The notes under the pieces: model-generated | Seen by the model: the letters and a program-made list of their open reading frames with translations, nothing else | What the model was told of the DNA's origin: nothing | Database searches by the model: none | Assembly (NCBI GenBank): GCA_031308135.1 | Contig: JAHLJT010000631.1 | Location: 8,189,286-8,253,285, forward strand | Direction: 5' to 3' | Length of the DNA stretch: 64,000 nucleotides | Source of the DNA: Acheta domesticus | Lineage: Eukaryota; Arthropoda; Insecta; Orthoptera; Gryllidae | Shown here: piece by piece, positions 1-11,355 of the stretch | Layout: every line of letters begins with the position of its first letter | Position numbering within the stretch: the stretch's first letter is position 1 | Made by a program: the position numbers and the translations under genes

Positions 1-485
1 TCCTTGAATTAAAATCACCTAGTAAAATTAATTCCTTCTTATTACCTAAAGTTAAAATTACTTCACTTAATTTACTATAGAATTCTTCCTTCACCAATAA
101 GGTGGCGTCATCGTTTGGAGCATATACACCAACAATCATAAAACTAATATTCAAAATTTCCAGATCAAGGGTTATTATTCTTTCATTAATGGCATTCCAA
201 CTTTTAATATGTTTCTTCCAGTTCTTATGTATCAAAACAGAGACTCCTGCCTTTGCTCGACGATGTTTTTCCACACCACTGAAAAAATGTAAAAAACCTT
301 CCCACATTTCATTTCCATTTCCCTTCTTTTTGGTTTCTGTTAGTATGGCTATTTCAATTTTGTGCGATTTTAATTCATTACTTACTTCAAGGTCTTTATT
401 TCTCAGCCCCTGGACATTCCAGCATCCAAAATTCGTTATCCGTTTCCGTTGCCTTTTTCGTCTTAAAGTTCCTGATTCCGAGGCG
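1..485 (-). pseudogene. Non-LTR retrotransposon endonuclease (EEP/APE-type), partial
   Basis: Read on the minus strand, this stretch is an open frame that runs off the left edge of the window. It starts the typical endonuclease/exonuclease/phosphatase fold with W-N-V-Q-G-L-R, followed by I-L-T-E-T-K (catalytic Glu), a G-V-S-V-L-I strand, V-G-V-Y-A-P-N and finally L-L-G-D-F-N-S-R (catalytic Asp and Asn). This domain nicks the target DNA in APE-type LINEs, and such fragments are often misnamed craniofacial development protein 2 in insect annotations. A Lys/Arg-rich stretch precedes the fold. No initiator Met is obvious and the reverse transcriptase would lie beyond the left edge. The family identity is solid; the clade (RTE or CR1-like) is inferred. 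It could be a live element continuing outside the window. Confidence 0.75.
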
Positions 486-499
486 CGTTTGGCGTATTT

Positions 500-1190
500 T
501 GCAAGTTTGATATTTTTATGAAGGATGGGGAGCCAGGCCCATCGCTTCAACCCCCCAACCTGGAGGGCCAGGGAATTTTACGTCAAGCTTTCCATGCCTT
601 AGGAGGATTGCCTTCACTACGGCTTCGAAGTCCCCCCCTCCGTGAGGCCTACCTACCCTAATCTATAGAAAAAGAGAGCGAAAAAAAGGAAGATAAAGGA
701 AAGACTCCCTAGCCCTCGAAAACCTAATAGCGTCGGTGTCTGAAACAAACAAGAGTTGACCATGAGAGGTCGATAGAATAGACAAAAAGCATTGAGGCAC
801 AAGTAAGTTAAAGATGCCACAATGGTAGAAGAGGGAAGCCAGGAGGACACGAATGTGTCCTACTGGGGGGTCAAGGTCACAATCTGGAAGGTAAAGATAC
901 AGTACTGGAAAAGAGGGATACGAGGAAGGAGAATGGTTAATAAGACTGTTTTCGTGGATTTGAGAAGGAATAGTAATTTAGTAGAAATAGAAAAAAAGAC
1001 AGATAAAGGACATTAGGATGGGTAGGACGTTGTAGGACACAACTTAGTCTGGCTCCTCAGTTTTGGCCTATCCGACATGGGTGACCCTACCGGTAGTCAT
1101 GCGAAAAAATGCATACTACCGCCGGCCCTCCACCTCACTGAAGCACGCAAGCCTCCCCGCCCGCACGGTCAGTGCTACTACAAGGCGGTG
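500..1190 (-). mobile_element. Probable 5' region of the same LINE
   Basis: GC-richer DNA lies upstream (minus-strand sense) of the endonuclease. It contains a motif around 1076-1110 reading, on the plus strand, as gacatgggtgaccctaccgg, a type of sequence I associate with 5' regions of RTE-like elements in arthropods. It also holds a short Gly-rich run near 600-650. No ORF of value was seen. Assignment is by position and general resemblance only. Confidence 0.35.
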
Positions 1191-2021
1191 TTCCAAGAGG
1201 AAATATATATTATATATTTTGTATATATTGTGATGAACCGACGCTCAAACACAAAAAAAGGGGGGAAAGGCACCGTCACACCGAAGTGTGTCGGTATTCA
1301 GATGACAGGTGTGCCTGTTAAATTTGTAAGTGAATGGGCGCCAAACGAACACTTACCTGACATCCGGCACCAGCTTATGAGCACCTCAGGGATGAGCACT
1401 CTGTTTCAATGAGGGCATGCACAGGGTTACTTAAACCACCCATTATTTAAATTTTAATCTAATTTGACACTTGCTCAAATTTCGGTTTGTTTCTTAAAAT
1501 TGTCTTTAACATTACTGATACATATGTGAATGACATAGTGGTAGGTCCGCACCTCGAGTCGACGAATTGCACACCTGTTGTCGTTGCGGCTGGCGCTGTC
1601 CCAGGCAGGATAACGGTCAGGTGCCGCCGTTCGAGATGTCGCTATCAGGACGGGCGTCGCAGGAACCACAGCTCGCGTATACGGGATTCCGCCTCTCGCC
1701 GACCGGAAGTTGTTGAGAAGAGCCACGGGCGTTGAATAGCGGGTTAAAGCCGTCAAACGCCACTTTACCCGTATCAATGCAGCCACGATAGCTCGGCTGA
1801 TTGATTAAATCCCTCTGGATTTCATCTGTTGTCAACCACTCCTCGACGTGGACCGTCCAGCCGGGGCGGCATGCCCGGGTGTCTCTAACGGCAGTCCGTC
1901 ACTGTCTGCTTTTGTTATTTGAAGACGGGGTTAGGAAGGGGGCGAATTGAAAGGGTTTCTAATTTGGCGTGACGCGAGGGGAGCCGGGTGTTGGGTTAAG
2001 GCGCGAGCTTATAGCTCGTCG

Positions 2022-2022
<1 letters not shown>
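1190..2022. other. Unassigned, GC-richer stretch
   Basis: From about 1480 to 1960 the composition is clearly richer in G+C than its surroundings, with several short overlapping frames on both strands and no recognisable protein. It may be a promoter-like or terminal part of an unrecognised repeat. No gene can be supported. Confidence 0.3.

Positions 2023-2094
<72 letters not shown>
2023..2094. repeat. (TA)n/(CA)n microsatellite
   Basis: About 29 TA dinucleotides are followed directly by seven CA units. The apparent Ile/Tyr-rich ORF across it is an artefact of the repeat. Confidence 0.95.
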
Positions 2095-2339
2095 GGTGTC
2101 CCACCAACTATGGTCTGTAAAGTATTTCTTGTACCGAATCATCTAGTGGTGTAAACAATATTGAGGACCTGAAACAAGTTAACACTTTTTTTAAAATCTC
2201 GTATTGTTTCCTCACGTACACTTGTCAAACATTGTAGCAACTTACACATACACTACACCGGTCGTACAACTTCCAATCTCACACATAAACCAGTCGTACT
2301 CGTATTGTGATGTTACGTACATCATTGAAAGAAGTGTGA

Positions 2340-3130
2340 AGAACGCGTAAGAGAATGAGGCAGGTCTCATTTTCATAGAAATCTCTGATTTTTCTAAAAT
2401 TTCAAATGTTCTTTTTTCAACGTCTTCCTACAATTACAATTGCGAAGATCGATAGTTTTCCTGGATGAAATCTGTTCTTTAAAATCGGATCTTGAAATAA
2501 GATCAGGTACATTTTTTTCGAAAATATGAATAGTTTCCACGTGATTTTGCGTACAGGCAATTTTAAAATTATTTAAACATTTTTTCTCAAAAGCGGGTCC
2601 TATTTTTACTTTACATTTAAAAATTATAAAATTGAAGATTGAGATTTTCGTCTTAAAAAAACATTTCTAAAAATCCAGCTCTTTAAAAATGTCATGAAAT
2701 TTAAAAATCAATTTCCTTGTGCGTAAATTTTGTTTGGAATTAATGCATTTTTTAATCTTAAAAACCTCTCAATTTTTTTCCACAGAACAAGGGACATGTA
2801 AAATTATGGCGCAGATCTCATTTCCATTGCACTCTCTGGATTTTCGAAAATACAAATTTAGAAATAATTCGAGTAAGTATGTAGCACTAGTTTTCAAAAT
2901 GACGTTTATTTAAAGAGGTTACTTTTTAGAACAGATTTTATTTAAAGCAAAAATTAAGTATCTTCTAATTTGTACTTTTGGAATATTACCTTTTTGCAAT
3001 TTTTTGAAAATACAGAGAGTTCACCGTAAATGAGGTCAGTGCCACTGTCTTTACCGTTCCTGGATACCCACGAGGAAAAAATTTCAAGAAAAAATTGGAG
3101 CGCCTTTTTAGAAGAATGCTCGAAGCGAAT
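2340..3130 (+). mobile_element. Degenerate HINE (Helentron-associated) body fragment
   Basis: Phrases typical of the HINE body recur here in the same order as in the copies at 11.8-12.3 kb and 14.8-15.3 kb: agagaatg-ggcaggtctcat, a fuzzy tttttcgaaaatt block, cgtcttcctacaattacaat, and aaataaggtcatg-like text. Neither the 5' ACTTTCCCGTAT end nor the 3' CACTAG end is present, so this is an old internal fragment. Confidence 0.5.
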
Positions 3131-3440
3131 TGGAAGGGTTCTCATGGCGCTCTTACAGGGGGCCGTCACGGGGTACGATACAGAGAGTATATAACAGAGA
3201 CGGCACTCAATGTATATTGGTCAGCTCTTATTTGACCTGGTGGGGGAACCGACAGAGAGAGTCGGGGACGCCGCCATTCCCGGGCCCCAATAGCGTTGTT
3301 GCTTTAAAAATATGCCGGGAATACGAATCAGCCAATCACGACGACCCACTCAAAACGAGTAGCGAAGAGGACCCCGGTGTCAGAGAGTACAGCCCGGTTT
3401 CACTTCCAATATTATTTATATTGACTTTTGAATTTATTTA
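3131..3440. other. Unassigned repeat-like stretch
   Basis: This GC-richer piece contains a TATA-like gagagtatataacagagacg segment at 3183. A near-identical segment occurs inverted near 10690-10712. No protein is recognised. It may be the edge or promoter of an uncharacterised mobile element. Confidence 0.3.
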
Positions 3441-5660
3441 TAAGTACATATGATTTACAGATGAATTAAGAACAAAATAAATGTTACACGATTTAGGAAT
3501 TTGAAGGCAGGGAAAGAAATCTAGGATAAACATGCAAAATAAACGAAAGTGATTTCACATTTTAATATTTATTTTCAAATTAAACGTGGAATAATACAAA
3601 GACATAATACAAAGGCACAATACACGTACATCCAAAAGTTGTGAAATATCACTAATTCAACTTTCTGTTGGCTCCCTGCATACATATACAAACCCTGACA
3701 ATCTAGTCAAAAATAAATTATAAAAAGCAGCAAAAACATAGCATAATTCATTGGCATACAGCGATGACAATTAAAAAAACAGATATATGGATATTGCAAT
3801 AAGCCTAAAGTGAGTTGCGATGTGAAATGTATAAAATGCAACCGTTACCAAACAGTAAGAGTTGAAAATAGGAAAATACAATTGAGTGATTGACTTGAAC
3901 TTTTCTAGTCACAACATACAAACATAGATAAGTAGGTCCTATCAATTAATCTCAAAACCCTTTGGCCCAAGATTCAAAGCACTGAAATGAATCAACATAC
4001 TAAGATTTGTAAATACAAAACGTGTAGATTGAATTCATATACTGTCAATACAGTGATATGTAGTAAATATATACTAGTGTATTTGCCCACTTGTTACAGT
4101 GCAAGCTCTTTATTCATGCTCAGATTTATATGGAATGATATACATAATATTAACATAAAAGTGTACTAATACTGTTCAATTATGACCTACAATACATACC
4201 AAAATTTTTAGTAAAATAATGTCTTAATCAAATGCTTCTGTTGCATAACTAGGATGGACAAATACTCTAGCTTGCAGATGAGCCAGTAAACAAATTTTAT
4301 ACATTTGTGTGGCTGAAAACAAGTTCTTTAATCTTTTTCACACAACTGACCATTTTCAAACCTGCGAGTTACAGAGCATTGTTTCAAACATTCCAATATG
4401 GATCTGTGCCTTTTGTTCTAATATTGCTTAGTTCTGGTAAAAAAACCCATCAAACATGAGAGGAAAAACTGGAGACAAACTTGAATAATATTTTGTGGAG
4501 TTAATTCTGTAAGTTCTATAAAATTAGATTAATCATGTACATTTGAACTAAATGTCTTTCTAATCTTTCATGAATAATTTGAAAAGAATATGTAATACAT
4601 TGCAAATAAAATGTAGACAGGTCAGTAGGCTGGTCAGTATTTAAATACATGTATTTTAAATAAATAAAATAGTTGTATTTAAAAAAGAAATACTTAAAAT
4701 ACATGAAGATAATGAGGATAGATTCTTTTTGTTTGATTTGGCTAGTGAAGGGACCTCATTAAAAATAAATAAATGAAAGCTCCTTTTGGCTGTAGAACTT
4801 GAGTTCTCTTCATTTTTAAATGATAAATCTAAATTATTAAACATGATGGACAATTATCAGACAATAATACGTTTATTCTGTATAACACTAGTTTATGTTC
4901 ATCAGCATTCAACATCTTTCCTGTGCAGGCATTCACAAAGCAAGGGTTTGCTTATGCTTATTCGTAATGTAAATGAAACAGGACCAATGACTTAAGCTCA
5001 CTGACTATATAACTGAGAATTCACTGTATCCGAGTTCACTATAAACAGAGTAGGCTAATTACTAGGGGGTGGATTTGAACGAAATGTAATTCCTTTTCTT
5101 TTCACTTTAGAACAGTACCTTTTAGTATAGACATTTATTTTATGTTATAACTAGAACTGGAAAGCTTATGCAAGCTTTTAGCCCTGAAATATGCATACAA
5201 ATATGCCACAAAAATGTTTAGTCATAAAAAGATATTTAACGAGATTACATATTTTTGCCACCCAGAGACAGGGAATATGCAAATTAAAAACAAAGTATCT
5301 ACTCATTGTACTAACATATTTGAAGCAACAGGAAAGTTCTTGCTTTGTATTAATACAAATTTTTTACTTGGAAATTGATGGTTTTGTGTTATTTTAGGGA
5401 AGAAATCGAACAATATGAAAAAACATTCATTTATATGCCAAAAAGCTCTGAAAACACAAAGTATGCCGTGTATGCAAATAATTTCTTACCTTATTTCCAA
5501 TATTTTGCCATGAAACATACATTTTAAAATTTCAGGAAAACATGACCATTAACAAAAAACTTGCATTGCAATTGCATTAACTTCCCAGCACTTGTGATAA
5601 CAAAAGTAAATGACACATTTTTTATGCCCTTTTTTGCATTTTTCATCGATTTTGACTACT
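3441..5660. other. AT-rich stretch without a gene
   Basis: No ORF with recognisable content, no terminal repeats and no obvious splice-bounded exon was found. An AATAAA reading on the minus strand near 3566 would fit a 3' UTR of a minus-strand gene, but no matching coding exon was found, so this is left open. Confidence 0.4.
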
Positions 5661-5728
5661 AAGTCATTTTTACTTTCCCGTATACGTACGTATACACGGA
5701 GTGATATACGTACCTCCTCGGACCCCGC

Positions 5729-5744
5729 GTCCCCTGCAGGGGAC
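5729..5744. repeat. Subterminal 16-bp palindrome of the piggyBac element (1 of 3)
   Basis: This is the perfect palindrome GTCCCCTGCAGGGGAC. Related copies lie at 6090-6105 (GTCCCCTGTGGGGGAC) and 8266-8281 (GTCCCCTCCAGGGGAC). Position and repetition suggest transposase-binding sites, an inference. Confidence 0.7.
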
Positions 5745-5900
5745 ATAGTGTAGGGTTTAGTACAAAAAATAATTGTAGCTAGAAACTCAAGTTGGCGAGC
5801 CTGTTCTTTGTTTCATTACATTCCTAAGAGTTGGCAGCAGCCATCAGAAGCTCCATTTCTAATTCTTCCGTGTTCGTGTACGTGAAAAGAGGTTATTGAA

Positions 5901-8020
5901 ATGGCGGCGTCCAAGAAAACACGTTTTGTTGGTACAGAGATTAGTAAGTATCGCTTTTTTTCCCACGTTCTTATCAATATGATTTTAACTATAAGATATA
6001 TTGTAAATAAGAGCATAACTTTTCATTTGGTGTTGAGAATATACGAAATGAGGTTATGAGGTTTGTTTACATAGCCGAAAAACATTGATGTCCCCTGTGG
6101 GGGACATTGGGTTTCAGTATGTTCCCCAAAGCTATATATCTTTTTATGCATTTTTATTTCATTTTACTAAATATTTATGTTATTTTGCTTTTATTATTGA
6201 ACATATGGGTTAATATTTCTGAACTAAATGTACTTATGGATTTTTTATTATACTTATGTTTTCTACCAGGTGGATCCGAGTTTTACAATTTCGTGCAGGC
6301 TGAAATTGATAGAGATGTCTCGGAATTGGAACTGTCAGATGATGACGATCGTGATATTTCATTTTCTCCGAATAACGTGGATCTGAGAATTGAAAGTGAA
6401 AGTTCTGATGAAGATGATAATCTTTCAAATGTTGAAATGCAACAATCGATCTTGCAACCGGGTAGAAGATCGTTCTGGAAACGCAGCCTTGACTTTGAAC
6501 CGTTGCCTGCTGCTCCAGAACACGAAGAAATAGTTGGTGAAGCCATTAATTTACCTCCTAAAGATTATGTTAACAAATACATTCCAAATGAAATTTTTGA
6601 GTGGATGTGTGAATATACTAATAGAAGGTACTTGGTAGAAACCGGAAATGCTCTCAGATGCACTGTAAAAGAAATCAGAATATTTGTAGGCATAACAATA
6701 ATCATGTCCTACCTTAAATACCCGAGGATACGGATGTATTGGGCTCAGAAAACAAGAGTGCCTGCCGTTGCAAACAATATGTCAAGGAATAGATATTTTA
6801 CTATCAGAAAAAATTTAAAAGTTATTGACGACAGCTCAGTGACTCAGGAAGAAAAAAATAGTAATGTATTTTGGAAAGTTCAGCCTTTCATTCATGCGGT
6901 GCAAAATGGATGCAGATTAAATGTGAAATCAAAGAAAATTTCCATTGATGAGCAAATTATTCCGTTTTGGGGACACATGAGGGCTCGACAATTTATAAAA
7001 GGAAAGCCAAATCCTTGTGGTCTAAAAAATTTTGTGGCCGCTGCACCTGACGGTCTGCCACTTGACTTTTTCTTTTATCAAGGCAAAGGAGATCAAATAA
7101 CAAATTCTGAGGATTGCAGTGATCTTGACATTGGAGGAAAGGCTGTTATGCGACTCATGGAAACAATGCCTCCTGGAGTGACTGTTTATATGGATCGTTA
7201 TTTTACATCTGTTGCTCTTTTAGACAAACTCCATATCAAAGTAGGTGCACAAGGAACAGGTTCTTTACAAAAATGCAGAATTCCGTATACCTGTCATCTG
7301 AAACCCGACGAAACAATGAAGAAAGAAGGAAGGGGTAGTATTGATCAGGCAGTGAGAAATGATGGGCAAATTTCAATCCTGAAATGGTTTGACAATCGGC
7401 CCGTGACCATGATTTCAAGTGTAGAAGGTGCATATCCAACTGATCAATGCCGACGATGGTCCAAGAAAGAAAAAACCTATGTTACAGTTCAGAGACCGGC
7501 TGCTGTGAAATTCTATAACCAGAGTATGGGTGGTGTGGATTTCTTGGATAGAGTCATCAGTATGTACAGAATTTCAGCACGCACAAAAAAGTGGACCGTT
7601 CGTGTTCTTATGCACCTGATCGACTTTGCATTGGCTGCTTCTTGGATAGAGTATCGTAGGGACCAAGCATCACTGTCCACACCCAAAAGAAATGTTTTGG
7701 ATTATTTAGACTTTAGGGTGAAATATGAAGAGTATTTAATTCATTCTTCAGAGACGGAGCCGGAAAATGAAGATTACAGAAACGTGCTCTCAGAAGAGCC
7801 ATTGAACAAGCGGCCAAAATCAATCGTACACCATCCTTCTGATGAATTAAGAACAAAGCATGTTCTTCACTTGCCAGAATTTCCGACACCGGTTACAAAA
7901 AATAGATGCCGATTCCCAGGATGTAATGCTAACAAAGCGAGAGTCCGTTGTTCCACATGTAAGGTTTTTCTATGTTTGCAAGATACAAGAAATTGTTTTA
8001 AATTATACCATGAATTGTAA
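5901..8020 (+). CDS. piggyBac transposase, two exons (5901-5943, 6270-8020)
   Basis: This is a DDE-type transposase that excises and inserts its element in the nucleus. Exon 1 begins at ATG 5901 and encodes 14 residues (M-A-A-S-K-K-T-R-F-V...). A consensus donor GTAAGT follows, and the acceptor ttctaccag ends at 6269. Splicing keeps frame and gives 597 residues, the usual family length. An unspliced start at 6107 would instead add an unrelated hydrophobic leader read from the intron. After an acidic N-terminal region come the catalytic Asp residues in S-I-D-E-Q, Y-M-D-R-Y-F-T-S and G-G-V-D-F. The C-terminus ends in the Cys-rich zinc-binding domain (R-C-R-F-P-G-C, C-S-T-C, C-L-Q, C-F-K-L-Y-H). 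No stop or frameshift was seen. The intron of 326 bp also holds the third palindrome. Domestication is possible, but the nearby terminal repeats favour a transposon. Confidence 0.9.
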
Positions 8021-8608
8021 ATAGTTTAAATTTGTAAGTGTTTTTGTGATTTTTTTTCTTTCATTTGATTTTTGGACAAATTTCATTACATATATTTTTT
8101 GAAAAATAAAAAATTAATTTTTGATTTTTGGAAATAAATATATTAAAAACTTATGTCCTGTAAAGATTTGATTTTTTTAAAATTTGTATTCAAATATTAG
8201 TTACATTTTCCATAGACCAATTACCTTTTCTTTTCATGTGTGAAAAATACCTACACAGACCCAATGTCCCCTCCAGGGGACATGCACTTTCTCTTTATTT
8301 ATCCAACAAATAATTTTTTTAATATTTTTTCTCAAGTAAGAAATGCAGTGGGAATTATATAATCGCTAAATAATTAAAATTTGAAACAAAAAAAGTTCTG
8401 GGTCCGAGGAGGGTATAGGGAAAGTTATGTAATGCTGCGCGAAAAAATGGCCAATTTTCGGCGGAAAAAAATTAATTGCTGGGCCGTGAAAACGAATAAG
8501 TGGATAAAACCAGTTGCTAAATTAAGAAAACAAAATCCCCTAACACGTGGTGTAGCCAGAAACCCTGTTTTCTAGGTCCTTGATACCGAAAATCCAATTG
8601 AAAGGAAA

Positions 8609-8662
8609 ACGTCCGTCTGTCCGTCCGTCCGTCCGTCTGTCCGTCCGTCTGTCCGTCTGTGA
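8609..8662. repeat. (GTCC/GTCT)n tetranucleotide tract in HINE
   Basis: A run of gtccgtccgtctgtccg units lies inside HINE copy A. Equivalent tracts occur at about 14563-14608, where they are (GCCC)n then (GTCC)n, and at 26098-26122. A GTCY microsatellite is a known feature of DINE-1/mini-me type elements. Confidence 0.85.
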
Positions 8663-10364
8663 ACACCGCTAGCGTCTAAACCATACGTACGATTTGTTCC
8701 AAAATGAATATTTCCCGGTCGATCTGATTCTAGTCAAAGCTTTGAGATTTTGAAAAAGATTCTTCAAAATTTGGGGGTACTTTATATGAAGCCCGCCGGG
8801 GATTTTCAAAATTTTCTCAAAAACGGCTTCAAATATTTTCTTTAAATTTCTTGTGTGAATAGAGTAAAATACACTTTTTAACATGACATAGGTCCGATTT
8901 TCAGGTACAGCTCTGAATTTTCGAAAATTTTGAAAGTTTGACTTTTTTCCGGCGTCTTTCTCCAACTACAAAATTGAAGATAGAGATTTTTTCTTCAAAC
9001 AAAATGTGTTCTGCATATTGAGTTCTTTAATAAAGGTCATGTAAATGTTTTTCAAAATTTTAGTACTTTTCGTGCAATATTGCGTGCAATATATGCAACA
9101 TTAAAAAATTACAAAAACAAGATTTTCTCAAAAACGGCTCCAAATTTTTTCTGTAAACATTTGGTAAGGATAGCGGTAAATGTACTCTGTCAATGACATA
9201 AAAGCCATTTTGGTCTATCGGTTGGTTTTTTCAAAAATTACAAAAATGTAAATATTTTTACTTGTCTCTCACGTCGATAATATTTACATTAGCGGCAATT
9301 TTTTCACATTATTATATTTACGAGTATATATGCTTTAAATAATGTCAAGTAAAGTTTCTCAAAAACACAACCGTTTTTTGTGAAGAGTAGCTCAAATTTC
9401 GGCATTTTCAGAAATTGTCAAACGCCATTTTCTCGTATATGGTGGCAAATTTTTTCTTCAAACTTTTGTAACGGATAGTGCTAATTACACTCTTTAATAT
9501 AGCGTAAAGTTTATTTTGAGTTATTTTTTTGTTTTTTTTTCAAAAATTATATAAATGTAAATTTTTTGAAAGATCTCTCACATCTTTAATATGCACATTA
9601 TCCGCAATTTGTAAAGATGATTATATTTGTGAGTGTAAGTGCTTCAAATAACTTCAAATAAAGTATTTTGAAAACTCAAACATTTTCTGTGAAAATGAGC
9701 TTCAAATTTCACAGCGCTAAAACACCATTTTCTCTTGAACGGCACATCTTTTTTAAAAGAAAATTGCCATTTACGGCTAGGGTTTATTGTTCTTTAATAT
9801 TCTAAAATTAATATTTTCGTTCTACCAATAAGAAACGGAAAAATTAAGAAAATGAAAAAAAATGTATTTTGGCGGTGATAGATGACAGCTGGCAAGAAAG
9901 AGTTTACGGCAATTCCGAATAGCTAAGACCCAAGGAAATAGAAAATTAATACGGGAAAGTCTGTGCCATTCTGTATCACCACTAGTTAAAATTGTAGTTC
10001 TAAGAGAACGACGAAAACGAAGCGCAGTTAATTCCGAGCGGGCTATTATATTTGTCAGGAAATTGTAGAAAAACTACTCATATTTTCAAAAAACGACTCA
10101 TATTTTCTTGAACGGCACATCTTTTTTAAAAGAAAATTGCCATTTATGACTAGGGTTTATTGTTCTTTAATATTCTAAAATTAATATTTCCGTTCTACCA
10201 ATAGGAAACCGAAAAATTAAGAAAATTACAAAAAAATGTACTTTTGGCGGTGATAGATTACAGCTAGCAAGAAAGAGTTCGTGGCAATTCCTAATAGCTA
10301 GCGAAGACCCAAGGAAATAGAAAACTAATTCGGGAAAGTCTGTGCCATTCTGTAGCACCACTAG

Positions 10365-10869
10365 TTTACTTCTGTCTGTCATCTTTAAATCATGTTTTGA
10401 TAATTTCATTGAATTTAATACAATTTTAATGGTACTTGCTTCAAGTAATGTTTACGAGATGCAACAAATGTTTTTCACAGAATTTCTGAGCAGCTTATTC
10501 AATTTTTGTGCTCAGAAATTGTAATGTCAGCCATTACAAGAATGTAATCAAAGGTTTCTGTGACACCTACCATCACCATTGTCTGTTTGGTGGATTTCAA
10601 GATACCTGAAGCCAGCCTGGTCCAGCCTGGTCCTATTGCACATTTGCTTTTAGGATGTGATAAGCACATTTTAATTTAACATCATTTTTGCCGTCTCTGT
10701 TATATTCTCTCTGCGCTCTTAGTGGAGCGATGACGACACGACGCGAGTACAACATATTTCAACTAATATCTATCATAAAATATAAATGACATTTCAGTCG
10801 TTTTTCGTTCCAGAGCTTTCGGCTTTAATTCCGTCGGGACCTGTCGCTTGGCTTTCGTCTCTTAAGTTT
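10365..10869. other. Unassigned spacer
   Basis: No coding or element ends were recognised. Near 10690-10712 there is an inverted match to the 3183-3206 segment (TATAACAGAGACGGCA in the minus sense). Confidence 0.3.
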
Positions 10870-11060
10870 AGTTGGTCTCATATTATTGTTAGGGAGGGTC
10901 CACGGTTGCTGTTGCTCGGGTAAGAGATGGAGCAGACGTTGTTCTGCCCTTCATCTCTCGCATTGCCCTTCCATCTCCCTTACTCTCTGTCTTTCCCTCC
11001 CTTCCCCTCCTCCCTCTCTCTCTCACTCTTCGTCTCTCCATTTCTCTTTATCCCTGTCTC
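10870..11060 (-). mobile_element. Helitron 3'-end remnant, pyrimidine-rich
   Basis: On the minus strand a purine-rich stretch resembling 46270-46340 leads to GGGCAGAACAACGTCTGC at 10930-10947, the same hairpin as the end of the 380-bp Helitron at 46.3 kb. The terminal CTAG is not preserved. Old fragment. Confidence 0.45.
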
Positions 11061-11067
11061 AGTCTGA

Positions 11068-11352
11068 CGGTCTCAACAACTACAATTATGAAGATACATT
11101 TTTTTTAATGAAATGTGTTCAAAAAACAGATCTTCAAATAAGGTCATGTTCAATTTTTCAAAAACGTGAGTATTTTTTGCAAAATTCTGTCAAACATAGG
11201 CAATTTTATTATTTTCTTTAAAACCATTTTTTCTTAAAAACAGCATAAATTTTTTTAATTAAATTCGGACCTTAGATAGTTTAACGGCAGCTTAAGAGAA
11301 TGGTGCAGATTTCATGTTCGTTAAAATGCCTACAGCTACAATTGTGCTTTTA
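11068..11352 (+). mobile_element. HINE internal fragment
   Basis: The text (caactacaattatgaagata, then aaataaggtcatgttcaatt, then agagaatggtgcagatttca) matches 11.89-12.13 kb in order. It abuts the next copy head to tail. Confidence 0.6.
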
Positions 11353-11355
11353 TTT

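Larger units (their letters stand above)
5713..8412 (+). mobile_element. piggyBac-type DNA transposon, complete
   Basis: The 2700-bp unit is bounded by 13-bp inverted repeats, CCTCCTCGGACCC at 5713 and its complement ending at 8412. It carries a single spliced transposase gene. Near each end lies a 16-bp palindrome (GTCCCCTGCAGGGGAC at 5729; one mismatched version at 8266), and a third version sits in the transposase intron at 6090. The borders are fixed independently, because the flanks join to the HINE consensus with nothing missing or duplicated. The usual TTAA target duplication of the superfamily is not seen. The intact frame suggests a young or recently active element. Confidence 0.8.
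5667..10364 (+). mobile_element. HINE copy A, split by a piggyBac insertion, with a duplicated 3' end
   Basis: The copy begins TTTTTACTTTCCCGTATACG and continues to gatatacgta at 5712. It is then interrupted by 2700 bp and resumes at 8413 with gtatagggaaagttatg, exactly as in uninterrupted copies at 41.87 and 45.74 kb. The body carries the tetranucleotide (GTCC)n tract (8610-8660). The first 3' end has the inverted ATACGGGAAAGT followed by CTGTGCCATTCTGT and CACTAG, ending at 9985. A second 3' segment (about 10090-10364) repeats the last 270 bp and ends in CTAG at 10364. The features (5' repeat whose inverse lies near the 3' end, GTCC microsatellite, 3' hairpin, no coding capacity) are those of Helentron-associated DINE-1-like elements. 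Helentron membership is inferred. Confidence 0.75.

Noticed and set aside
2954..3169. Short ORFs in the 2.3-3.4 kb region
   Set aside because: They fall in decayed HINE sequence and have no family resemblance.
6107..6269. Unspliced start of the piggyBac ORF at 6107
   Set aside because: The leader is hydrophobic, read from intron sequence, and begins inside the third palindrome's neighbourhood. The spliced model from 5901 fits family length and has good splice sites.
8609..8662. Tetranucleotide run considered as a CRISPR-like or satellite array
   Set aside because: It is the variable GTCY microsatellite internal to HINE copies, with no spacers.
10886..11221. Ser/Leu/Pro-rich ORF
   Set aside because: Translated CT-rich DNA that belongs to a reversed Helitron remnant and a HINE fragment.
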